64,000 nt of DNA. Source: Nocardia terpenica. GTDB lineage: Bacteria > Actinomycetota > Actinomycetes > Mycobacteriales > Mycobacteriaceae. The DNA lies in contig NZ_JABMCZ010000005.1 of assembly GCF_013186535.1 (NCBI RefSeq), forward strand, positions 248,001 through 312,000. Direction: 5' to 3'. The first letter of the stretch is position 1. Each line of letters opens with the position of its first letter. The notes beneath the pieces are model-generated. The model worked only from the letters and a program-made list of their open reading frames with translations, searched no databases and was not told the DNA's origin. The translations under genes and the position numbers were made by a program. Positions 35,109 through 43,725 of this stretch are shown here, one piece after another.

Positions 35109-36218
35109 GTGCTGGGGTACCACGTACCCGATCCCGACGAGGCCATGCTGGTCAGCGGCGGGCGTGCCAGGGACAATGCCCCCTTCCGGGTGGTCATCGG
35201 CCGCGGCGCGTGGGTGACGCCGCTGTTCCGCAAGGTCCGCTACCTGTCGCTGGCGATGTTCGAGTCCGAGATCCAGGAACGCTGCGTCACCCGACAGGCC
35301 ATCCAGCTCGACGTGCGGGCGGTGATCGCGTTCAAGGTCGCCAACGACACCGCGTCCATCGTCAATGCCGCGCAACGGTTCCTGTCCGAGCAGGAACGGG
35401 AGATGTCCGTCCTGACCGGACGCATCTTCTCCGGGCACCTGCGCTCGATCGTCGGCTCGATGACGGTCGAGGAGATCATCCGCGAACGCCAGAAACTCGC
35501 CGACGAGGTGCTGGTGGCGTCGAAGGTGGAGATGAGCAATATCGGCCTGTGGGTCGACTCGTTCCAGATCCAGTCCATCGACGACGGCAACCTCGGCTAC
35601 ATCGCCGCCCTCGCCGCCCCGCACAATGCCGCGGTGCAGCGCGACGCGCAGATCGCCCAGGCCGCCGCCGCCCAGCAGGCCGCCGAGGCCGAACAGGCGT
35701 CGCTGCGCAAGCAGGCCGAATACCAGCGCCAGACCTCCATCCTGCAGGCGGAGTATCAGCGCGACATCGACAAGGCGAAAGCCGAAGCGGCGCAGGCGGG
35801 TCCGCTCGCGGAGGCGATCGCGTTGCAGGAGGTGCTGACCGCGCAGGCCGAACGCGCCCGCAAGGAGGCGCACCTGCGCGAGCAGCAGTTGCAGGCCGAG
35901 GTCGTGAAACCGGCCGAGGCCCAGGCCGAACGGGTGCGGGTGCTCGCCCAGGCCGAGGCCGACCGCACCCGCATCCAGGCCGAGGCCGCGGCCTCCAACA
36001 ATCGGATCGCGTTGGATCAGTTGCTGATCGAGCAGCTGCCCGAAATCGTCAAGCAGGCCGCGACGGGGCTGTCCAACGCCAACCTCACCGTCCTCAACGG
36101 GCCGGACGGTGTCGGTGAACTGGTCAACGGCATGGTCGGGCAGGGGTTGACGGTGTTCAATTCGCTGCAGAAGGCGCTTTCGGCCAACACCGACCGCGAT
36201 GAGCAGCAGGCCGGTTAG
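35109..36218 (+). CDS. Flotillin-like SPFH/Band-7 protein
   Basis: This 369-residue protein has an N-terminal SPFH domain (LGYHVPDPDEAMLVSGGRA, CVTRQAIQLDVRAVIAFKV). A long alanine/glutamate-rich coiled coil from about residue 180 to 310 follows, then the C-terminal oligomerisation segment (IEQLPEIVKQAATGLSNANL). There is no N-terminal transmembrane helix, so membrane attachment is probably through NfeD or peripheral. GTG 35109 has AAGGGAG six bases upstream. Confidence 0.9.
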   Translation: MLGYHVPDPDEAMLVSGGRARDNAPFRVVIGRGAWVTPLFRKVRYLSLAMFESEIQERCVTRQAIQLDVRAVIAFKVANDTASIVNAAQRFLSEQEREMSVLTGRIFSGHLRSIVGSMTVEEIIRERQKLADEVLVASKVEMSNIGLWVDSFQIQSIDDGNLGYIAALAAPHNAAVQRDAQIAQAAAAQQAAEAEQASLRKQAEYQRQTSILQAEYQRDIDKAKAEAAQAGPLAEAIALQEVLTAQAERARKEAHLREQQLQAEVVKPAEAQAERVRVLAQAEADRTRIQAEAAASNNRIALDQLLIEQLPEIVKQAATGLSNANLTVLNGPDGVGELVNGMVGQGLTVFNSLQKALSANTDRDEQQAG

Positions 36219-36256
36219 AGTGACCGCACAGGGACGTCGACGAGGAGCGGGTGTAG

Positions 36257-36640
36257 GTGTCGATCGGGAAATTGGTGTCGTTCGATAGTTCACGGGGGTT
36301 CGGCTTCATCCGCCCGGAAGATGGCGGCCCCGATGTATTCGTGCACGTCAACGATATCGGGCTCGACGAAGACGAGCTGCGTCAGGGCCGGTTGTTCGAA
36401 TTCGAGGTGACCGAGGGTGATCGTGGTCCGAAGGCGGTCAATCTCACCGCCGTGGGCGGCCAGCCGTTGCCGCCGCGCCATCGCGGCCGCAATTCCGGGG
36501 CACTCACCGCGTCCGAGCACAAACGGTTGATCACCGAGTTATTGCTCGACGCCAGCCCCGCCCTCACGGCCGGTGAAATCCTCACCATCCGCGACCGCCT
36601 CACCGCCTTCGCCGACCAGCACGGCTGGCTGGAGAACTGA
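36257..36640 (+). CDS. Cold-shock-domain protein
   Basis: This 127-residue nucleic-acid-binding protein begins with a cold-shock domain: RNP1-like SRGFGFIRPEDG and RNP2-like VFVHVND. It continues with about 60 extra residues that form a helical tail (ASEHKRLITELLLDASPALT). The extension is common in actinobacterial CspB-like proteins. The GTG start at 36257 gives the intact domain. A repeat element begins at its stop codon. Confidence 0.88.
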   Translation: MSIGKLVSFDSSRGFGFIRPEDGGPDVFVHVNDIGLDEDELRQGRLFEFEVTEGDRGPKAVNLTAVGGQPLPPRHRGRNSGALTASEHKRLITELLLDASPALTAGEILTIRDRLTAFADQHGWLEN

Positions 36641-36893
36641 TCCCGGCCAAAAGCACGCCGGAATGACGGGGAGCCGCACGCCGGGATCATTGGAAGGCGC
36701 ACCCCGGGATCCTTGGAAGGCGCACCCGGGGATCACTGGAAGGCGCAGGCCAGGATCATCGGGGCGCAGGCCAGGATCATCGGGGCGCAGGCCAGGACCA
36801 TTCGGGCACGCCGGGACCATTCGGGCCGCGCGCCAGGGCCAATCAGGGCGCAGGTCAAGGTCAATCGGGGCGCAGGTCAGGGTCGACGCGGGA
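36639..36893. repeat. Half-copy of palindromic repeat plus degenerate tandem array
   Basis: Positions 36639-36665 match one 27-bp arm of the two-hairpin repeats at 39.3 and 43.6 kb, with the loop CAAAAGCAC. It overlaps the last two bases of the cold-shock stop codon. To its right, to about 36893, are roughly nine degenerate units of 21-23 bases typified by GCGCAGGCCAGGATCATCGG. No gene is present in 36641-37066. The ligC ribosome binding site GAGGA lies at the right end of this gap. Confidence 0.75.
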
Positions 36894-37066
36894 TCCAGCA
36901 GAGAAACCGGGATCGGGAGGGTGGGTCCGCTACGGCGGGGTGCACGCCTCTCGGTCCCGGTGCGCTGCTTTTCGCATTCTGCCCGGTACGCTTTTGGCCG
37001 GGTGGGGCGATGAGTTCGGTACGCCCGCACCGTCTGTAAGGGTGAGACCGACCCGAGGAGGATCGT

Positions 37067-38176
37067 GTGGACTTGCCTGTCTGCCCGCCTGTGAAGCCCA
37101 TGTTGGCCAAGTCTGCTGCCGAGTTGCCGCGGGATCCGGGGCTGCTGTACGAGCCGAAGTGGGACGGGTTCCGGTGCATCGTGTTCCGCGACGGGGACGA
37201 GGTGGAGCTCGGGTCGCGCAACGATCGGCCGTTGACACGGTATTTCCCGGAGCTGGTCGAATTGCTGCGCGGTGCGCTGCCGGACAAGTGCGTGGTCGAC
37301 GGCGAGGTCGTGGTGGTCACCGAGGCGGGCCTGGATTTCGATACGTTGCAGCAGCGGCTGCATCCGGCCGCGTCGCGGGTGAACAAGCTGGCGGTGGAAA
37401 CGCCCGCCAGTTTCGTCGGTTTCGATCTGCTGGCGCTCGGCGACCGCGATCTGACCGGCGAGCCGTTCGCCGAGCGCCGCCGCATCCTCGAGACCGTGCT
37501 CGCCGACCCGCCCGCCCGGCTGCATCTGACCCCGCTCACCGCCGATCCGAACCTGGCCCACGACTGGTTCACCCGATTCGAGGGCGCCGGTTTCGACGGG
37601 GTCATGGTCAAGGCCGCCGATCTGCCGTACATGCAGGACAAGCGGGTGATGATCAAGGTCAAGCACGAGCGCACCGCCGACTGCGTGGTCGCCGGATTCC
37701 GCTGGCACAAGGACGGCGAGGGCATCGGCTCGCTGCTGCTGGGCCTGTTCGACGACGAGGGCCACCTGCATCACGTCGGCGTGGCCTCCAGCTTCACCGC
37801 CGCCCGCCGCAGGGAACTGGTCGACGAGCTGGCCCCGCTGCGGGAGAACGCGCTGGAGAATCATCCGTGGCGGGACTGGGCGGACGCGGCCGCCCAGGCC
37901 AAGGCCGACGGCAAGATGCCCGGCGGGGTGAGCCGCTGGACCGGCGGCAAGGACCTGTCCTGGGAGGCGCTGCGCACGGAACTGGTCGCCGAGGTGCGCT
38001 ACGAGCACGTCATGGGCGGACGATTACGCCACGGCGGCCGGCTGGTGCGTTTCCGCACCGACCGCACCCCCGAATCGTGTACCTACGCTCAGCTCGACGA
38101 GGTCGCGCCCGCCGAATTGGCCGATATCTTTGCCGAAGCGAAATCCGGCGCGAACACCTCGGGGGCGAGCAGATGA
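37067..38176 (+). CDS. ligC: ATP-dependent DNA ligase LigC
   Basis: This 369-residue ATP-dependent DNA ligase consists of an adenylation domain and an OB domain only, as in M. tuberculosis LigC. The adenylated lysine is Lys31 in EPKWDGFR. Later motifs include VVDGEVVV, GFDLLAL, GVMVKAAD and MIKVKHERTADCVV. It starts with GTG 37067 after GAGGA and overlaps the downstream polymerase gene by ATGA. Together they form a stand-alone repair pair analogous to parts of LigD, active in end joining or excision repair. Confidence 0.92.
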   Translation: MDLPVCPPVKPMLAKSAAELPRDPGLLYEPKWDGFRCIVFRDGDEVELGSRNDRPLTRYFPELVELLRGALPDKCVVDGEVVVVTEAGLDFDTLQQRLHPAASRVNKLAVETPASFVGFDLLALGDRDLTGEPFAERRRILETVLADPPARLHLTPLTADPNLAHDWFTRFEGAGFDGVMVKAADLPYMQDKRVMIKVKHERTADCVVAGFRWHKDGEGIGSLLLGLFDDEGHLHHVGVASSFTAARRRELVDELAPLRENALENHPWRDWADAAAQAKADGKMPGGVSRWTGGKDLSWEALRTELVAEVRYEHVMGGRLRHGGRLVRFRTDRTPESCTYAQLDEVAPAELADIFAEAKSGANTSGASR

Positions 38177-39171
38177 GTACGACCGTCGACATCGACACCG
38201 ACGGCAAAACCGTGCGGATCAGCAATCCCGACAAGGTGTATTTCCCCACGCGCGGGGAAACGAAGCTGGATCTGGTCCGCTACTACCAGGCGGTGGCCGA
38301 GCCGTTCCTGCGGACCGTGCGCGACCGGCCCGTGCTGCTGGAACGCTATCCCGACGGCGCGGGCGGCAAGTCCTGGTTCCAGAAGCGGGTGCCGAAATCG
38401 GTGCCGGACTGGTTGCAGACCACGGTGGTGTCCACCCCGAACGGCACCGAGAGCGACGCCCTGGTCGCCGCCGACCTCGCGCACATCCTGTGGGCGGTCA
38501 ACCTGGGCTGCTTGGGATTTCACGTGTGGCCCAACCATGTGGGCAGCCTCGACATCGCCGACGAGCTGCGCATCGACCTCGATCCCTCCCCCGGTATCGG
38601 TTTCGACGAGCTGCGCGCGGCGGCGGTGCTGGTGCGACAGCTGTGCGCCGAGCTGGGTATCGATGCGCGGGTGAAGACCTCCGGTTCGCGCGGCCTGCAC
38701 CTGTATGTGCTGCTGGAGCCGCGCTGGGACGGCTATCAGGTGCGGGCGGCGTCGGTGGCGCTGGCCCGCGAGCTCGAACGCCGCCACCCCGACCTGATCA
38801 CCGCCCAGTGGTGGAAGGAGGAACGCGGCCGCCGCGTCTTCGTCGACTACAACCAGAACGCCCCGCACCGAACGGTTTTCGGCGCCTGGTGCGTGCGCCC
38901 CAAGGTCGGCGGCCAGGTCTCCACCCCCCTCGCCTGGGACGAACTCGACGCAGTCACCCCCGACGACCTCACCCTCGCCACCGTCCCCACCCGCGTCACC
39001 ACCCTCGGCGACCCCTGGGCCGACCGCACCCCCCAATCCATCGAACCGCTGCTCGCCATGTCCCAACGCGACATGGATTCCGGCCTCATGGACGCGCCTT
39101 GGCCCCCGGTCTACCCGAAGATGCCCAACGAGCCACCCCGCGTACAACCGAGCAAGGCCCGCAAACACTAA
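38173..39171 (+). CDS. LigD-type polymerase/primase domain protein
   Basis: This archaeo-eukaryotic-primase-fold polymerase of 332 residues matches the polymerase domain of LigD and the stand-alone Rv3730c-type proteins next to ligC. Motifs are the metal-binding DELRIDLDPSP, the HLYVLLEP region after TSGSRGLHLYV, and FVDYNQNAPHRT. It can add ribonucleotides or fill gaps before ligation in relatives. ATG 38173 is inside the ligC stop (ATGA). Confidence 0.9.
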   Translation: MSTTVDIDTDGKTVRISNPDKVYFPTRGETKLDLVRYYQAVAEPFLRTVRDRPVLLERYPDGAGGKSWFQKRVPKSVPDWLQTTVVSTPNGTESDALVAADLAHILWAVNLGCLGFHVWPNHVGSLDIADELRIDLDPSPGIGFDELRAAAVLVRQLCAELGIDARVKTSGSRGLHLYVLLEPRWDGYQVRAASVALARELERRHPDLITAQWWKEERGRRVFVDYNQNAPHRTVFGAWCVRPKVGGQVSTPLAWDELDAVTPDDLTLATVPTRVTTLGDPWADRTPQSIEPLLAMSQRDMDSGLMDAPWPPVYPKMPNEPPRVQPSKARKH

Positions 39172-39182
39172 GCCCCTCTCGC

Positions 39183-39337
39183 GATCCCGGCATGCAGCCC
39201 TCTTGATCCCGCCATGCGACCCTCGCGATCCCGGCATGCAGCCCTCTTGATCCCGCCATGCGACCCCCCGCGATCCCGGCATGCAGCCCCCTTGAACCCG
39301 CCATGCGACCCCCCGCGATCCCGGCATGCAGCCTCTT
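39183..39337. repeat. Tandem array of a 44-45-bp unit
   Basis: Units start at 39183, 39227, 39272 and 39317 with GATCCCGGCATGCAG, spaced 44, 45 and 45 bases. Each also carries a second box TTGATCCCGCCATGCGACC (absent in the last, shortened unit). The array runs directly into a two-hairpin palindrome whose first arm starts with the same GATCCCGGCATGC. No gene lies in 39172-39477. Confidence 0.85.
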
Positions 39338-39406
39338 GATCCCGGCATGCTTTTGGCCGGGATCCACCCTCCCGCAAGAGATTCCGGCCAAAAGCATGCC
39401 GGAATC
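39338..39406. repeat. Two-hairpin palindromic element, copy at 39.3 kb
   Basis: Arm 1 (39338-39364) is a hairpin with stem GATCCCGGC and loop ATGCTTTTG. Arm 2 (39380-39406) has stem GATTCCGGC and loop CAAAAGCAT. The two loops are exact reverse complements, so the arms can also pair over 27 bases with a 15-base spacer between them. There is no T tract. Its copy at 43.6 kb has compensated changes. Confidence 0.9.
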
Positions 39407-39477
39407 ACGAGGTGGGGTATAACCCTTGGGGCGCCCTCGCAACGACGCGACGGCGCGCCGAGCAGTGAGGAACAGCT

Positions 39478-40920
39478 ATGCCCGACACCGGATCCGGCGC
39501 GATGCTCAGCCCGGAACGCCGCACCATCGACGTCGTCCCCGACCATGAGCGCCACGGCAGCCCGCGCAGCCAGTTCACGCTGTGGTGCGGGGCGAATATG
39601 CAGATCACCGCGATCGTGGACGGGGCGCTGGCGGTGGTGTTCGGGGCGGACGCCTCCTGGGCGATCGCCGGGACGCTGGCGGGGAATCTGCTGGGCGGGG
39701 TGGTGATGGCCCTGCATTCGGCGCAGGGGCCGCGGCTGGGGTTGCCCCAGATGATTTCCAGTAGAGCGCAATTCGGGGTGCGCGGCGCGGCGGTGCCGCT
39801 GGTGCTGGTGATCCTGATGTACCTGGGTTTCGCGGCGACCGGGACGGTGCTGGCGGGCCAGGCGGTGAACGAGATTCTGCGCGTGCACGATCGGGCCGTC
39901 GGCATCGTCGTGTTCGGCGCGCTCACCGCCGTGGTCGCGGTCACCGGCTACCGGCTCATCCATCTCGTCGGCCGCATCGCCAGCATCATCGGCGTGCTCG
40001 GCTTCACTTATCTCGCGGTGCGGCTGTTCATACGCTACGACGTGCCACATCACCTGGGCGGGCACGGTTTCGGGGCGGCGACGTTCCTGCTCGCGGTGTC
40101 GCTGGGCGCCAGCTGGCAGCTCACCTTCGGCCCCTACGTCGCCGACTATTCGCGATATCTGCCGCGCGACACCAGCGCCCGCGCCACCTTCTGGTGGACC
40201 TATGCGGGCTCGGTGCTCGGCTCGCAGTGGTCGATGACGTTCGGGGCGCTGCTGGCCGCCTGCGCCGCACCGGCTTTCACCCGCGATCAGGTCGGCTTCC
40301 TCGGCGACCTCGCGGGCCCGGCCGTGCTCGCGGTCGCGATCTACCTGGTGATCGTGGTCGGCAAGCTGACCATCAACGTGCTCAACGCCTACGGCGGCGT
40401 CATGTGCATCCTCACCACGGTGACCGCGTTCGACCGGCGCAGCCACATCTCCCGCGCCACCCGCATCGCGTTCGCGCTCGCCTTCACCGCGGTCTCGGTG
40501 CTGATCGCGCTCGCCGCCAGCGCCGACTTCCTCGACAACTTCAAGAATTTCGTGCTGGTGCTGCTGATGGTGTTCACCCCGTGGAGCACCATCAACCTGA
40601 TCGACTACTACCTGATCTCCCGCGAACGCTTCGACATCCCCGCCCTCTACGACCCCGCGGGCCGCTACGAGGCTTGGAACGTGCCCGCGCTGGCCTGCTA
40701 CGCGCTCGGCATCGCCGCGCAGCTCCCGTTCTCCGCCCAGCGGCTCTACACCGGGCCGCTCACCGCGGCGCTCGGCGGCGCCGACATCTCCTGGCTCGTC
40801 GGCATTCTCGTCACCGCCGCCGTCTACTACCCGGTCGCCGCCCGCACCGCCCGCCCACCGGAGCGCACGATCACGCTCGAATCTCTTTCTCGCCCGCCAC
40901 TTTCGGGAACGAGGTGGTGA
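39478..40920 (+). CDS. NCS1-family nucleobase/cation symporter
   Basis: This 480-residue permease has about 12 helices and is of the purine-cytosine permease class. Characteristic stretches are FTLWCGANMQITAIVDGALA near residue 33, LGLPQMISSRAQFGVRGA, and TFGPYVADYSRYLP. These form the family substrate and sodium/proton path. The precise nucleobase or vitamin substrate cannot be read from sequence. Its 3' end overlaps the convergent TetR gene by 50 bases, so the two transcripts interfere or share a terminator. Confidence 0.88.
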   Translation: MPDTGSGAMLSPERRTIDVVPDHERHGSPRSQFTLWCGANMQITAIVDGALAVVFGADASWAIAGTLAGNLLGGVVMALHSAQGPRLGLPQMISSRAQFGVRGAAVPLVLVILMYLGFAATGTVLAGQAVNEILRVHDRAVGIVVFGALTAVVAVTGYRLIHLVGRIASIIGVLGFTYLAVRLFIRYDVPHHLGGHGFGAATFLLAVSLGASWQLTFGPYVADYSRYLPRDTSARATFWWTYAGSVLGSQWSMTFGALLAACAAPAFTRDQVGFLGDLAGPAVLAVAIYLVIVVGKLTINVLNAYGGVMCILTTVTAFDRRSHISRATRIAFALAFTAVSVLIALAASADFLDNFKNFVLVLLMVFTPWSTINLIDYYLISRERFDIPALYDPAGRYEAWNVPALACYALGIAAQLPFSAQRLYTGPLTAALGGADISWLVGILVTAAVYYPVAARTARPPERTITLESLSRPPLSGTRW

Positions 40921-41572
40921 CCAGCGTCATCAGCATGTCCGCCAGCAGCTGGTGCACCTGGTCGCGGTGCAGGCTGCCGCGCGTGATCCATTCCCGCCCA
41001 GCGGCTTTCACCAGACCACCGTAGGCGCGCACCTGCGCCCGCAGGGCGTCGCCGTGGCGGGAACCGCTGAGCCCCATCATATCCAGCAGCCGGTCCGCGG
41101 CGGCGTCGTCGGCCTCGTCGAGGATGCGCTGCACCTCCGGGTCGTCGCCGATGCCTTCGTGGCCGATCACCTTCACCCAGGTGCTGCCGTGTTCGCCGAT
41201 GGTGTCCAGCAGCCATGCCACGCTCGCGTCGACCCGCTCCCGCGTCGACCCGTTCGGCAGCGTCAGATGATCCGGGCGCGGCAGGGTCACCATCCGCCGC
41301 ACCACCGCCAGATACAGGTCGCGCTTGTTGCCGAAGTAGTGGTTGATCAGCCCGCGCGCCACCCCGGCCCGCTGCGCGAGCTCCGCGGTCGACACCGCCG
41401 CGTAGGGGCGTTCCCCGAACATGTCGATGGCGCACTCCAGGATCTGGGCGCGCCGCTGATCGGGTTCGAGCCGACGGCGGCGGGCGGCATCGGCGGGGAC
41501 GAGATCTGCGTGAGAATCAGATCGACGCGGCCGCGCACGGGCGGGAGTCGGCGAATCAGAGTGAGCGCGCAA
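40871..41572 (-). CDS. TetR-family regulator
   Basis: This 233-residue repressor has its helix-turn-helix at residues about 45-90 (RAQILECAIDMFGERPYAAV, AELAQRAGVARGLINHYFGN). An arginine-rich N-terminal extension of about 35 residues precedes it. The ligand domain is helical. Its start overlaps the 3' end of the acyl-CoA dehydrogenase by 17 bases, so it is the second gene of that operon and likely responds to an acyl-CoA-type ligand (inference). Confidence 0.88.
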   Translation of the reverse strand: MRAHSDSPTPARARPRRSDSHADLVPADAARRRRLEPDQRRAQILECAIDMFGERPYAAVSTAELAQRAGVARGLINHYFGNKRDLYLAVVRRMVTLPRPDHLTLPNGSTRERVDASVAWLLDTIGEHGSTWVKVIGHEGIGDDPEVQRILDEADDAAADRLLDMMGLSGSRHGDALRAQVRAYGGLVKAAGREWITRGSLHRDQVHQLLADMLMTLVTTSFPKVAGEKEIRA

Positions 41573-42701
41573 TGAGATCCTTCATTACCTCGTTGGCGCC
41601 GGCGAGGATACGCAGCACGCGAGCGCCCGTGTAGAGCTGAGAGATCGGGTACTCCGTCATATACCCATAACCACCGAACAGTTGCAGACAGCGATCCACC
41701 ACGATACCCAATTGATCTGTCAGCCAGTACTTCGCCATGGCCGCCGTGGGAATGTCCAGCTCGCCGCGCAGGTGCTTGACGATGGCGTCGTCGAGGAAGG
41801 TGCGGCTCACCCGCGCCAGCGTCGCGCACTCGGCCAATTCGAAGCGGGTGTTCTGCATCGCGAACAGCGGCTTGCCGAATGCCTCGCGGCCCTTGGTGTA
41901 GTCGACGGTCAGCGCGACCGCCTGCTCCATCATCGCCACCGCCATGATCGCGGTGACCAGCCGCTCCTGCGCCAGCAGCTGCATCATCTGATAGAAACCC
42001 TGCCCCTCGCCCTCGCCGAGCAGATTCGCCGCGGGCACCCGCAGCCCGTCGAAGAACAGTTCCGCGGTGTCCTGCCCCTTGCCGCCGATCTTGGACAGGA
42101 TGCGGCCGCGCGTGAAACCCGGTGTGTCGTCGCCGACCTCGGCGAAAATCAGCGACACCCCGGCCGCGCCCTTGGCCGGATCGGTCTTGGCCGCGATCAC
42201 GATGCCGTCGCACAACCAGCCGTTGGAGATGAAGATCTTCGACCCGGTGATCACGTACTCGTCGCCCTCGCGCACCGCGCGCGTCGCGATGTTCTGCAGA
42301 TCCGATCCGGTGCCCGGCTCGGTCATCCCGATCGACAGCACCATCTCCCCGCTGGCCGCCTTCGGCAGCACCCGCCGCTTGAGCTCCTCGGACCCGAACC
42401 GCAGCAGATACGGGGCGATGATCGTCGAGTGCACCGGCATGCCCAGCGCACCCTCCCCCGCGAAGGACTGCTCCTCGATGATCGCCGCCTCGTGCGCGAA
42501 AGTGCCGCCGCCCCCGCCGTATTCGACCGGCACCGCCGCGCACAGCAACCCGAGCTCCCCCGCCCGCCGATACAGCTCACGATCGGGATGGCCCTGGGCG
42601 ACGAACTTCTCCTCGTGCGGGACCACCTCCTTGTCGAAGAAGGTCCGCGCCAGTTTCCGGACGGCCTCGACCTCGTCGTCACTCCATGCGGCGCGCGTCA
42701 T
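41556..42701 (-). CDS. Acyl-CoA dehydrogenase
   Basis: This 381-residue FAD enzyme begins the alpha,beta-dehydrogenation of an acyl-CoA. Landmarks are SIGMTEPGTGSDLQNIATRA (FAD/substrate loop), KIFISNGWLCDGIVIAAK, QNTRFELAECATLARVSRTF, and the C-terminal QLFGGYGYMTEYPISQLYTGARV with GANEVMKDLIAR. The C-terminal glutamate in GANEV is a candidate general base. Substrate chain length is not deducible. It heads a two-gene operon with the TetR regulator. Confidence 0.92.
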   Translation of the reverse strand: MTRAAWSDDEVEAVRKLARTFFDKEVVPHEEKFVAQGHPDRELYRRAGELGLLCAAVPVEYGGGGGTFAHEAAIIEEQSFAGEGALGMPVHSTIIAPYLLRFGSEELKRRVLPKAASGEMVLSIGMTEPGTGSDLQNIATRAVREGDEYVITGSKIFISNGWLCDGIVIAAKTDPAKGAAGVSLIFAEVGDDTPGFTRGRILSKIGGKGQDTAELFFDGLRVPAANLLGEGEGQGFYQMMQLLAQERLVTAIMAVAMMEQAVALTVDYTKGREAFGKPLFAMQNTRFELAECATLARVSRTFLDDAIVKHLRGELDIPTAAMAKYWLTDQLGIVVDRCLQLFGGYGYMTEYPISQLYTGARVLRILAGANEVMKDLIARSL

Positions 42702-42786
42702 CGCCTCGCCCTTTCTGCTCCCGCCGGGACTCCGGCCTCTTCGGCACCAGCGTGGCCCACTATTGGCGTGATGTCAACAACGCGGG

Positions 42787-43476
42787 TCAGGGCGCGTCCC
42801 GCCCCTGATTCACCTCGGCCAGCGTGGTGAAGATCGGCGACTCCGGATCCGCGGCGATCCCCTGGCGGCGCAGGAACCCATCGATCAGCCCCCACACCAA
42901 TTCGGTGGCCTGCCCGACGAATTCGTCGGCCGACCGCTCCGGCGCCGACTCCAGCCACAGATCCGTGATCGCCACCACCACCCCGACCACCGCCCGCGCC
43001 AGATAGTCGATGCCGCCGTCGTCGATCGGCACCGCCTCCGCGATCGCGCGCGCCAGCTTGGTGAACCGCCGCACCGCATCGCGCCCCAGATCGAACTGCA
43101 GCACCGACCCCGCCGGTTCCCCGGAACTCGCCAACGGCGCCTGCGCCAGGAACCGAAAGACATTGGGGTGCTCCAGAATTCCCTGTGCATACGCGCCAAA
43201 CACCCGCCGCAGCGCCGGGCGCGGCGGCTGCAACATCAGCGTCATATCCTCGCCGGTGGCCGCGAACGCGTTGCGCGACATCCGATTCGCGATCTCGGTA
43301 TACAGATCCGCCTTGTCCGCGAACTGCCGATACAACCGCGGCTTGGTGATCCCCGCCTCGCGCGCGATGCCGTCCATACTCGGCCGCGGCCCCTCCCGAT
43401 CGATCACCCGGATCGCGGCATCGACGATCTCGTCGCGGGTGACCCGCGGCGCGGCGGACCTGCTGGCAGGGGACAC
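42787..43476 (-). CDS. TetR-family regulator controlling the divergent operon
   Basis: This 229-residue TetR protein has the DNA-binding domain near residues 12-58 (RDEIVDAAIRVIDREGPRPS, IAREAGITKPRLYRQFADKA). GTG 43476 is the best start, with GGAG upstream. The open frame extends far upstream, but that part crosses a repeat element and an operator. Palindromes GTACCGSCGGTAC lie before this gene and before the divergent hydrolase gene, which fits autoregulation plus control of the operon from 43792. Confidence 0.85.
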   Translation of the reverse strand: MSPASRSAAPRVTRDEIVDAAIRVIDREGPRPSMDGIAREAGITKPRLYRQFADKADLYTEIANRMSRNAFAATGEDMTLMLQPPRPALRRVFGAYAQGILEHPNVFRFLAQAPLASSGEPAGSVLQFDLGRDAVRRFTKLARAIAEAVPIDDGGIDYLARAVVGVVVAITDLWLESAPERSADEFVGQATELVWGLIDGFLRRQGIAADPESPIFTTLAEVNQGRDAP

Positions 43477-43522
43477 GATGACTCGGCTCCGACGGACGGA
43501 TGTTTCCCCGGGCAGCATACAC

Positions 43523-43535
43523 GTACCGCCGGTAC
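43523..43535. promoter_or_regulatory. Candidate TetR operator 1
   Basis: GTACCGCCGGTAC is a 13-bp near-perfect palindrome 47 bases upstream of the tetR GTG. The same 13-mer in reverse orientation occurs at 43747 before the divergent operon, so it is the likely autoregulatory site. Confidence 0.65.
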
Positions 43536-43563
43536 GGCACAGCCCGCCCTCCGGCTCGGCATG

Positions 43564-43659
43564 CTCAATCACCCTGGTCCCGGCACGCTCAACCATCCTG
43601 GTCCCGGCGTGCTTTTGGCCGGGACCTCGCGAGATTCCGGCCAAAAGCACGCCGGAATC
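43564..43659. repeat. Two-hairpin palindromic element, copy at 43.6 kb, with short array
   Basis: Arm 1 (43600-43626) is a hairpin with stem GGTCCCGGC and loop GTGCTTTTG. Arm 2 (43633-43659) has stem GATTCCGGC and loop CAAAAGCAC. Compared with the 39.3-kb copy, loop base changes in the two arms compensate each other, and the change in the arm-1 stem is matched on its other side. Two copies of a short unit with CCTGGTCCCGGC precede it from about 43564. The 43477-43791 gap otherwise holds only operators. Confidence 0.85.
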
Positions 43660-43725
43660 AAGGATGCGGCGCTGTGAGGCAGGCCATAACAGGCCCCCGG
43701 ACCACCCCATTGCCAACCCGACACC

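Noticed and set aside
39183..39406. CRISPR array
   Set aside because: The repeated units abut one another with drifting sequence and no unique spacers, and no cas genes are nearby.
39338..43659. Rho-independent terminators at the palindromes
   Set aside because: Hairpins lack a following T tract, and one copy lies in the promoter gap of a divergent gene pair rather than after a gene.
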